NCBI RefSeq assembly: GCF_905147045.1
Contig: NC_065905.1
Coordinates: 8,308,001-8,372,000, forward strand
DNA: 64,000 nt
Direction: 5' to 3'
Origin: Nymphalis io
Lineage: Eukaryota > Arthropoda > Insecta > Lepidoptera > Nymphalidae
The notes under the pieces are model-generated. The model was not told where the DNA came from. It saw nothing but the letters and a program-made list of their open reading frames with translations, and ran no database searches. The position numbers and the translations under genes were made by a program. Positions 34,301-43,900 of the stretch are shown here, one piece after another (positions within the stretch are counted from its first letter, which is position 1; each line of letters begins with the position of its first letter).

Positions 34301-37300
34301 CAGTAACTGATACATAATTTTATGAAATATCTTTCAAATAATATGCAATTTTGCAGTTATTGAAACAATTTCAATATTTGCTTTGATACAAATTAATCAT
34401 AGATCATTGGCCAAATGAAAATGTGTAAGAGATAAGGTATTTTCCAATTCTCAATCATTACAAACCTTAGCCTGCACTGCATAGCTTGCAAGAAGTACAG
34501 ACGCTTCCGGAGGGCAGTATATGTCCATACTGAGTATAGCCTGCTTCACTTGTAGAAAGAGGAGATGCTGTGTGACCTCTTGAATAAGCTCCTCTGCCAC
34601 ATCTTCAGGATATAGTTTGCAGAGGAGCATAAATGGAGTGCCCGGCATTTGAGAGACACATTGATCTTGTACTACAAATAAATTCAATTAGATTAGTATT
34701 TTGTGTGATATAATAAAAAACAAACAATCAAGGTATCGCTGTAGTTTCTAATTATTATTATAATAAAGTGATGCTTTGAAACATTTCACTTTTTTAACAT
34801 TTTAGAATCAAAGCACATTGTTTTTCAGTCTACAAGTTTTTCTTAATATTTGTTAAAGAATATGGTACAAGTTGTGTAAGCTAACCCCTTTTATCCAACT
34901 TCAGCCAGCTTATAAAGTGCTTCGTATCCTCGAACTGTAATCCGAAGAACCATGTTTCCCTTAATCCTATGGTTCTGCATACCAAATCAAATAAATCTCT
35001 ACCAGTTGCTCGCCACTGAAACATGAAATTATATTTTTTATTATTATAACTTATTGTACAACTTTTGTTTCCAAGCAATTGTATGGTATAGAAGGTGGAC
35101 ATCATGCCATCTGAGCATTTTCCATGGTTTATATATTAAATATATTTAAAAAGTTCTTATCATTCTCACATAAGTTTTTTATTTATAATATCATTCTATT
35201 TTTTTATTATTATTATTATTTGAATAAGTAAGTTAGGCAAATATATACATAGCGTAATATGTTAAGGTAATTAAAAGTATATAATTATAAGTTTATGTTA
35301 AAACAATATTTAGTAATAAAAAAGGCCCATTTAATAATCACTTATCCAATCCAACTTACTGACTATCAATAAACAAACAACTTACATAATTTTTGCTGGA
35401 AAAAACAAAAAGATAGGCAACTTCAAATCCCTGACAATTAACGGGGAATTCATAAAATCAATACACAAAAATATCTCGGCTTAGTTCTGGATAATCAGCT
35501 TACGTGGAAATATCATATTGACAAAACACATAAAAAACTTCTCTCAACAAACGGTGCTGTGCGAGATATAATACGATGCCTTCCGAAAAGTGTACGTTAT
35601 ACTGTTTATAATTCGTTAGCTAAACCACATTTGGACTATCTAATTGATGTTTGGGGTTCGGCAGCCAAAACCAATCTACAAAAATTACACCAAACACAAA
35701 ATAAACTCATAAAGACTGTATTGAAATATAACTACATAACACCTACTATAACAATTTATAAGGATACAAAACTAATGAACCTAACTCAAATCTATAGATA
35801 TAGCCCCTGCATTTATATTAGAAAAATCCTTACAAAAGATATACACTCAAATTACTTTCACGAAAAAATAAAAATTCATAAGCGAATGATTAGAAATGCT
35901 AATAACGTATGTTTAGGCCCATCAAGGACAAACTACGGCATGAAAAGTATTTTGTTTGAAGGAGCACCGCACCTACAATAATTTGCCGAAGGATATCAAA
36001 GATATAAAATCGCTACATAATTTTAAAAAAATATCTTAAAAGCCACATTTTAAAGGATTCTTCTTAAAATTCAATTTAATATTATATAAAATTAATCTAA
36101 ATAAATAAAGTTTAAAGTTCACTGGTGGTAGGGCTTTGTGCAAGCTCGTCTGGGTAGGTACCACCCACTCATCAGATATTCTACCGCAAAACAGCAATAC
36201 TTGATATTGTTGTGTTCCGGTTTGAAGGGTGAGTGAGCCAGTGTAATTACAGGCACAAGGGACATAAAATCTTAGTTCCCAAGGTTGGTGGCGCATTGGC
36301 TATAAGCGATGGTTGACATTTCTTAGAATGCCAATGTCTAAGGGCGTTTGGTGACCACTTACCATCAGGTGGCCCATATGCTCGTCCACCTTCCTATTCT
36401 ATAAAAAAAAAAAAAAAAAGTTGTAACTAATATAATACCTAATAACACTACACTACTCCTAACTTAAAATAACATTACTTATGGATATATCTTATTTAAA
36501 ATAACTACTAAAACTACTACTCAACTACGTATGTATACTAAGATAATAATAATGTACCAGAGAATACTGTTAATGTACACTTATTGTAATCAATTATACA
36601 TTTTACATATGACAATAATCATGTAATATTAAATTAGTTGATTTATATATGTATATTTATAAGCATTATCGTAAATAAATACACACAATATATATTGTGC
36701 ATTGCCTGTATATATAATGAACAATCGCACACCAAAATTTAAAAATATAAAATTTAAAAACATCAGATGAGTCTAATGTGTCACCTCCCTTGTCATTACT
36801 TTGTATACACACTATATTTATTCATTTTTTATGTTTTCTTTTTACTAGACTACCCTACTTCACGTCACAAACTACTCGTACTTGCTTGCACTGTACCGAT
36901 ATTTTTATTATATTATTAGGTTATTGTAACATTCATTGTTTTACTGTGTACGCCTATTCGATTTAACAAAAAATTATTCTTATTGTTCTGTAATTTTCTC
37001 TGAAAGTGATTTGAATGTAAATCTTTTGAGAAAATAAATGTCTTTAACCGTTATTACTAAACTAGATTATTATTTAAATTTCAGTTATATATATTATATA
37101 CTACATACTTTATAATACAGCTAAACTTAACGTGAAATTTAAGTATTAAATCGACCCCGGGGTCAAAGGATGACTCACAACGGGTTCATTGTGTTAACAT
37201 TCCTGCAACCGAAGCTGTAAACAAAATTTTAAATAAGCGTAAATGTTATACATTATATTACCTCAAGGTTGAACTCCAACTCCGCGTCCAAAGTACAAAC

Positions 37301-37348
37301 TTTCACTGGGAACGACTTGGCAGCTTTCTTCCTCCTAAAGGGCGGCAT
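28507..37348 (-). CDS. Mer: Merlin (NF2 homologue), FERM-domain tumour suppressor
   Basis: Complete gene, minus strand. Coding exons in transcript order: 37262-37348, 34886-35015, 34466-34671, 33987-34111, 33634-33736, 32960-33166, 31874-32110, 31180-31326, 29969-30160, 29367-29539, 28507-28717. The sum is 1,818 nt, that is 605 aa plus stop, and all phases agree. The FERM domain covers about residues 1-310 (RKKAAKSFPVKVCTLDAELE; LFDLVCRTIGLRETWFFGLQ; IYCPPEASVLLASYAVQAK; QMTPEMWEERIKIWYADH). A charged alpha-helical coiled coil follows, then the C-terminal domain ending RVAFYEEL. That end distinguishes Merlin from ezrin/radixin/moesin, which end differently and carry an actin-binding site. Ser529 in HRLSLEIEKE corresponds to the PAK-phosphorylated Ser518 of human merlin. 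Known role: upstream Hippo signalling at the membrane cortex. Confidence 0.96.
29555..29625 (-). repeat. SINE family C, short 3' fragment
   Basis: aagtaacagtatgtgaatgt, cccactgctgagttaacgcc and tcctcgctttaagaagatg match the start of reverse family C copies. It lies just upstream of Merlin exon 10 in transcript terms, about 15 bp from its acceptor. Confidence 0.65.
30777..30828. repeat. (AAAT)n microsatellite
   Basis: About 13 uninterrupted aaat repeats in the Merlin intron between exons 9 and 8. It directly precedes a decayed family A-like segment (30829-30965). Confidence 0.9.
30829..30965 (+). repeat. Retroposon family A, decayed 5' part
   Basis: gtttgggtaggtagtaggta, ccataccacttatcg, cttccgctaaac and cacaagggtaattaca keep the order of family A but are strongly diverged. 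Confidence 0.45.
31547..31600. repeat. Perfect 20-bp inverted repeat (hairpin)
   Basis: Arms at 31547-31566 (atcacccatccc...) and 31581-31600 (...gggatgggtgat) are exact reverse complements separated by a 14-bp loop. They lie in the Merlin intron between exons 8 and 7. I cannot tie them to any known element. Confidence 0.85.
31728..31815 (+). repeat. SINE family C-like fragment, decayed
   Basis: cgtctcgtactcggcggtgg, agaaagacatctcgaccaaa and cctgcaagtatcgg match the middle of family C as also seen in the decayed copy at 32200-32440. Confidence 0.45.
31874..37348 (-). CDS. Mer: Merlin FERM domain exons (exons 1-7)
   Basis: Exon 1 (37262-37348) encodes 29 residues starting MPPFRRKKAAK, with the GTAAT donor in the large first intron. 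Exons 2-4 give lobes F1 and F2. Exon 5 carries EAEMEYLKIAQDLDMYGVNY and exon 6 the F3 lobe (NKKETDLYLGVTALGLNIY to SPKGMNKL). Exon 7 ends the domain with CIGNHDLYMRRRKPDTMEVQ and enters the helical region (QQMKAQAKEEKQRRQIERNK). The exon 5 acceptor restores the split Trp codon (TG|G). Exon 1 is followed by a 2.2-kb intron holding a LINE fragment and a retroposon. Confidence 0.93.
32200..32440 (+). repeat. SINE family C, decayed near full-length copy
   Basis: tgatagcccagaggttagaa is the tRNA-like A-box region. It is followed by attctcgtgctcggcggtga, accgcattggtgcagcatgg and gtaacatttacaggctgtt in the family order, with heavy divergence. It lies in the Merlin intron between exons 7 and 6. Confidence 0.6.
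35385..36060 (+). pseudogene. LINE (jockey/CR1-type) reverse-transcriptase C-terminal fragment
   Basis: In Merlin intron 1, antisense to the gene. A frame open from about 35487 encodes YLGLVLDNQLTWKYHID, LPKSVRYTVYNSLAKPHLDY and TNLQKLHQTQNKLIKTVL. This pattern is typical of the region after the reverse-transcriptase catalytic core in jockey/CR1-like non-LTR elements. The frame stops at about 35979-35981, but a shift of one base continues the homology (NNLPKDIKDIKSLHNFKK), so the copy is broken. The catalytic part is absent (5' truncation). Confidence 0.8.
36121..36419 (+). repeat. Full-length retroposon family A
   Basis: Starts actggtggtagggctttgtg and ends cctattctat followed by a 17-base A-run. 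It lies about 60 bp downstream of the LINE fragment in Merlin intron 1. The long pure A-run and near identity to 10417-10708 suggest a recent insertion. Confidence 0.87.
37153..37177. promoter_or_regulatory. Candidate regulatory cluster in Merlin intron 1 (palindrome, DR1-like, AP-1-like)
   Basis: gaccccggggtc is a perfect 12-bp palindrome at 37153-37164. It overlaps GGGTCA A AGGATG (37160-37172), which resembles a DR1 nuclear-receptor site, and TGACTCA (37171-37177), an AP-1 consensus. It stands out from very AT-rich surroundings and is 85 bp downstream of Merlin exon 1. Function is inferred from motif shape only. Confidence 0.3.
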
Positions 37349-37972
37349 TTTCCCGTATCATTTCTTTACTAAACGAAAACTACGATCCTATCTATAGGTT
37401 AGGTTCCTATTAACATACTTTAATTAACTTGCAAGCTAAGGTTTACGTAATGTACACTCGATCGAAGAATGCGCGTAATTTCACATCGCATACTATTTCC
37501 AGCGGTTATTATTTACAAACAAGAGGAACGTCAATGAAACAAGAATGCGAGGTGAATAAAAAAAAAAATATTCTGAAAAACTAACGCAGCCGTTCCGTTT
37601 CACTTTACATTCAATTGTGTTTATTTTTATTTTCTTGACAGATATTACGCATATATCACTTCTGATTGAAAATAGAAAAAAATAAGAAACAAAAAAAACA
37701 ATTTATTATAATAATATTCATAATACATGTGATATAGTTCTTGGAAAAGCTATGTAATAATTACATTAAATATATTATAGACATCTAATTTGTTTTTTTT
37801 TATGTTTAGTGTAACCCTTATTAGTAGTTAGCTACTGTGCTTCTTTTTTAATTTTTGACATTCGATCCAGATGATTGTCAAATTGACAAGAGCTCGTGTT
37901 TAACTTCATTTCAAAAAACTAACCCACGTGCGTATCTGTTTTGAGAAATAAGCAGTGGTATGAAATAAGAAA
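37349..37972. promoter_or_regulatory. Divergent Merlin / RRP12 promoter interval
   Basis: The Merlin start codon (minus, 37348) and the RRP12 start codon (plus, 37973) face away from each other across 624 bp, so both promoters and 5' UTRs must lie here unless there are upstream non-coding exons. I see no convincing TATA box or initiator; the interval is AT-rich with no recognisable repeat. Confidence 0.55.
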
Positions 37973-40900
37973 ATGGGAAAATTCAGATCTAAACTAAAGG
38001 GGAAATCAAAAGGGAAAAGATGGCAGAAGGGTCAGTCATCAAATTCAAATCCCAAAATTCAAAAATACAGAGAAATGGCAAAATCCCGGTTTTTTCAAGA
38101 GAATTTGAGTAAGTTAATATTAATAATATTTTCAAAAGAATAATATACGAATGACGAAAAGTATAATAAAATATATAGAATAATAGAATATTAGGACATT
38201 TATATTCAATTAAACAAAGCACATAAACACTTGATATATAGAATATAAGGTATAACCTATTTTTACAAGTCAAAATTAAAATACGAGTAATTTTGTAGAC
38301 TAAAACCAATTTCTCGGTAAATAGTAGTGTGGATTACTACTTTTAGTTGACTAGAAATCAATAATTATTGGCATAATACAGTGAATTAATATGGACTCAT
38401 GTTAAGACTTTTAAAATTTTTTAGGCAATTCTAATTTAACACAACAAGCCGTTCACAAACACGATGCCATGATGATATACGGACACAGCACTGGCAAGAA
38501 GAAGTCTGACGCAGAGAATGAGTTGAGTATCGCTAAGGAGCTGGAGAACATGTCTGTTAGAGGAGACAATGCCAAGACAGAGGATGACGGCTCGGACACA
38601 GAGTATTCGGGATCTATGAAATCTGGAACATATAAAACTTTTCAAACCTTTGCATCTGATTGGAGTCAATGCTCGAATGTCAGTTTTAGCAAGTAAGTAT
38701 ATAAGAATATATATATGCATTGTTTATTTATATATTGCTCAGATGTATTTATTATATTATTAGTATTTATATTTAGACTGTTATTAAATGGCATCAGGTG
38801 TTATCAAACACATGAAAAAAAAAAGAAATATAAATTATATATTGTAAACCACTATCGCTAAGCAAAATTATAGAATGACCAAACTAGATTTCTTTCTTAT
38901 GAAAAATCTTATTATTGTCTTATTATAAAAAATATTGTTAATTATTGGTATATTGAAAGGTAAAATTACCAAAATTGTATTTATATGTACTCTCTTTATC
39001 ATTCTGTCTGTTTATAATCAAACAATTTATAAATATTATATTTAATTTATGATTATTTTTTTTTATTTTAAAGATTGTTAACAAGATTTGACTCGAACAA
39101 TGCAGTACACAAGGACATGTTGGCTGTCCTGGCAGCTGTCACGGAGGTAATAAAGGAGGAAGGTGGGAAAGAGTCCACTACTGAATACTTTGCTGCTTTG
39201 GTAATTAAATTATATTTATTTAGCACTATTTTTCTCTAGATTTCTAATTCCCTTGCACTGTGTAAACAATTAAGAAATTTGCCTTAATAGTAAAGTAATA
39301 AATTAAATGATTTAAAATTAAAATAATATATACCCAATATATTGTATATAATTGGTACTAATTTAAGCCGGCAGTTAGCTTGACGTGATCTCTCCTGGAG
39401 AGTTTTACTGATGAGTTATTTCTCTGCTACCATACAGTGGCACCAGGCCCTTATGTGCTTAACTGATGGGATGGAATACATGTGGTATTGCGTATATCTT
39501 TACTATAAGAAAATTATTATTCACAGATGCAAACTCTTAAATCATCCGAAGACGATGAAAGTATAGTACCGACGCTGTCGCTATTGTCCATGGGCATCAA
39601 ATCCGTTCCTCAAGCGGTACTAAGAAAGCAGTTTTCTGACTCTGCAACAATATTCACTGAAATATTAGAAAGAAATGCTCAATCAGAAAATGGAACGCTA
39701 TTGAGAAGTGCCATCGGATGCCTGTCTGTTTTATTAAGAGCTCAGGAATATGCATTATGGGGGGATTCTTCTACTTTAAGGATCTTCGAATCTCTATTAG
39801 CATTTGCATTACATTCAAAACCCAAGGTATGTACCTGATTTATGAAACGATTTAACAGATTTTTGTAATAGTATATGCTAGTGTATGTGTTCTGACTTCG
39901 CACGGGTAGATTATATAGCTAATGGTTACTATGTAAATACAGGTCCGTAAAGCAGCTCAACATGCAGTCACGGCTGTGTTAAGAGGAAGTTGTTTTATGA
40001 TTTCATCCGATAATGAGAAAAATAAGGTATGTAAAATAATATATTTATATTGTATATTATAATCTATAATTAAAGCAAAATGATTCATTTTTCTTTGTGG
40101 TCTGTGGACACAGAAACACGAGGCATTGATATTAAGGTGCTAGAGACTGTCTTAATTTTTATTTATTTTATATATATATTTAATATCTTAAATTCTTCAC
40201 TTTGTTTCTCTTTGTGGTTAGATAAGTAAATACGAATATAATTAAAAGCTAATGCCCTTATTTATAAACGTCGCTGTTTAGTTAAACACTGATTTCTCCC
40301 TTTCTGTTATTAATAATTAGACATACGAAAGAAAGAGACTCAGTATTGTTTAACTAATAGCCCGCTAAGCAATGATTTTAAGTAAGGCCCTAAGTGACTA
40401 TTCATGCAATATGTTCAAATATCTTCAGTGGACGATAAAGGTATTTAAAATTTCTTCTCCTAGAAAAAAACCCAAGCTGTAGAATATTCCGGCACCTTGT
40501 AAAAATTCATTTGTAAAGGGCTGCTCAGGGCGTTTTGACAGTTCATCTGAGGTTCTTTATTGGATAATAATCAGGGTAAAAGTTAATTTCTTGTATTTTC
40601 ACAGGTTCCCAAACTACATCCAGCGTCCAACCGTGTCGCCGAATTCTGTTTGTCTCAAATCAAAGCGGAGGCCCTACTATCCGGACATCGCACGGTTTTA
40701 CACACACTGACAATGCTCCGTGACGTTTTGCCTGTCTTCAGCAAAGATAATATTAAGGTAGCGGTAACATCCGTTCATAAACACATAATATCTTATACGG
40801 TCCTATTTAGTTTTGCGAATGGAAAAATTTCAAACTAACATCAAAGTCATATGTGAAATAAGTATGCCATTTAGGAAAGTAAAAATTATAAATATAACCT

Positions 40901-43900
40901 AACTTAAAAAAAGACAAGTTGTCTATGTATGCCGAGCCTTATCGGCCGGCATACGGTCGACGACGAGCAACTCCTGAACGATGTGTGTCGCAGGCGAGCT
41001 GCGAGGCGATCTTGTCGCTGATGACGCACAACAACGTGTACATCAAGACGTGCTGCCTGCACACGCTGCACGCGCTGGTGAGCGCGCCCGCCGCCGCCAG
41101 CAACCTGTGCGCCGCGCTGGCCGTGCGCCTCGCGCGCGCGCTGCTGGCCGCGCGCCCGCCCGCCGCCGACACGGCGCTGGTGCTGGCCTGGGCCGCCGTG
41201 CTGCACCAGGCCTACGCCTGCCTCGCCGGGTGAGCCCTCCCCTCGTCCCGCACTGTGTGCGCGCCCCCCGCCGCCGACACGGCGCTGGTGCTGGCCTGGG
41301 CCGCCGTGCTGCACCAGGCCTACGCCTGCCTCGCCGGGTGAGCCCTCCCCTCGTCCCGCACTGTGTGCGCGCCCCCCGCCGCCGACACGGCGCTGGTGCT
41401 GGCCTGGGCCGCCGTGCTGCACCAGGCCTACGCCTGCCTCGCCGGGTGAGCCCTCCCCTCGTCCCGCACTGTGTGCGCGCCCCCCGCCGCCGACACGGCG
41501 CTGGTGCTGGCCTGGGCCGCCGTGCTGCACCAGGCCTACGCCTGCCTCGCCGGGTGAGCCCTCCCCTCGTCCCGCACTGTGTGCGCGCCCCCCGCCGCCG
41601 ACACGGCGCTGGTGCTGGCCTGGGCCGCCGTGCTGCACCAGGCCTACGCCTGCCTCGCCGGGTGAGCCCTCCCCTCGTCCCGCACTGTGTGCGCGCCCCC
41701 CGCCGCCGACACGGCGCTGGTGCTGGCCTGGGCCGCCGTGCTGCACCAGGCCTACGCCTGCCTCGCCGGGTGAGCCCTCCCCTCGTCCCGCACTGTGTGC
41801 GCGCCCCCCGCCGCCGACACGGCGCTGGTGCTGGCCTGGGCCGCCGTGCTGCACCAGGCCTACGCCTGCCTCGCCGGGTGAGCCCTCCCCTCGTCCCGCA
41901 CTGTGTGCGCGCCCCCCGCCGCCGACACGGCGCTGGTGCTGGCCTGGGCCGCCGTGCTGCACCAGGCCTACGCCTGCCTCGCCGGGTGAGCCCTCCCCTC
42001 GTCCCGCACTGTGTGCGCGCCCCCCGCCGCCGACACGGCGCTGGTGCTGGCCTGGGCCGCCGTGCTGCACCAGGCCTACGCCTGCCTCGCCGGGTGAGCC
42101 CTCCCCTCGTCCCGCACTGTGTGCGCGCCCCCCGCCGCCGACACGGCGCTGGTGCTGGCCTGGGCCGCCGTGCTGCACCAGGCCTACGCCTGCCTCGCCG
42201 GGTGAGCCCTCCCCTCGTCCCGCACTGTGTGCGCGCCCCCCGCCGCCGACACGGCGCTGGTGCTGGCCTGGGCCGCCGTGCTGCACCAGGCCTACGCCTG
42301 CCTCGCCGGGTGAGCCCTCCCCTCGTCCCGCACTGTGTGCGCGCCCCCCGCCGCCGACACGGCGCTGGTGCTGGCCTGGGCCGCCGTGCTGCACCAGGCC
42401 TACGCCTGCCTCGCCGGGTGAGCCCTCCCCTCGTCCCGCACTGTGTGCGCGCCCCCCGCCGCCGACACGGCGCTGGTGCTGGCCTGGGCCGCCGTGCTGC
42501 ACCAGGCCTACGCCTGCCTCGCCGGGTGAGCCCTCCCCTCGTCCCGCACTGTGTGCGCGCCCCCCGCCGCCGACACGGCGCTGGTGCTGGCCTGGGCCGC
42601 CGTGCTGCACCAGGCCTACGCCTGCCTCGCCGGGTGAGCCCTCCCCTCGTCCCGCACTGTGTGCGCGCCCCCCGCCGCCGACACGGCGCTGGTGCTGGCC
42701 TGGGCCGCCGTGCTGCACCAGGCCTACGCCTGCCTCGCCGGGTGAGCCCTCCCCTCGTCCCGCACTGTGTGCGCGCCCCCCGCCGCCGACACGGCGCTGG
42801 TGCTGGCCTGGGCCGCCGTGCTGCACCAGGCCTACGCCTGCCTCGCCGGGTGAGCCCTCCCCTCGTCCCGCACTGTGTGCGCGCCCCCCGCCGCCGACAC
42901 GGCGCTGGTGCTGGCCTGGGCCGCCGTGCTGCACCAGGCCTACGCCTGCCTCGCCGGGTGAGCCCTCCCCTCGTCCCGCACTGTGTGCGCGCCCCCCGCC
43001 GCCGACACGGCGCTGGTGCTGGCCTGGGCCGCCGTGCTGCACCAGGCCTACGCCTGCCTCGCCGGGTGAGCCCTCCCCTCGTCCCGCACTGTGTGCGCGC
43101 CCCCCGCCGCCGACACTGGTGGCCGTCGCTGGTGCTGAATAATGACCTATCGTATCGTTATATTAATCCAAGCCGTATTGGCCCTTACATATTTTAAATC
43201 CTTAATTAAATATAGTTATTTTTATTTCAGCCTGGATTTGAACTTGTGCATACCAAATTTACCTCAGTTTGTGAACATCTGCGTCTCGGAGCTCTGGCTT
43301 TCCGACGTTGCTGATGTAAATTCCGCATCTACCAACGCCTTGAAAGTGAGTTTTTATCTTTTCTTCTACATATATAATACTGATATATTTTTTTATATTT
43401 TAATAAATCAATTTGCCATTTGCGATGCTATTAACATTTAAAGGCGGTACTACACCTGGCTCAAACTTATAAGGCTTATAGTTGGGTCAAACTAAAACAA
43501 ATGTGTGAACAAGCTAGGCTAAGTGAAGCGCAATACAAGTAAAATTTCACAATTATTTATACATTAACCGTTACTCTTTATACAAATTAATTTAAATTAT
43601 ACACAACTAACAAATTTCAAGCGCTCAGTAATGTTTTCAATAAATATATATTTAAATGTTGGAAACAAAAATTTGGAAACTATGATATTTGAATAAAATT
43701 CCAAGTCTGGATATGTTTGCATTTTTTGTCTAGGCTATACACAAGCTGTTGGCTAACTTTATGAAGCAAGAAAATGTTCATCTTTACCCCCACAGGTCGT
43801 GCTCTTAGATTGCGTGAAGCCAGCGATAGAATCAGATGAATGTTTGATCAAAAATAAGGCGCACATCGACGCCATATTCAAGACGATAGGTACCGGCCTG

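Noticed and set aside
40904..43042. 712-codon minus-strand frame and matching 738-codon plus-strand frame
   Set aside because: Pure product of the 108-bp tandem array; neither is in the RRP12 frame, and both consist almost only of the 36-residue period.
41162..43105. CRISPR-like regular repeat array
   Set aside because: Direct head-to-tail units without spacers, in a eukaryotic intron; the unit is exon plus donor sequence.
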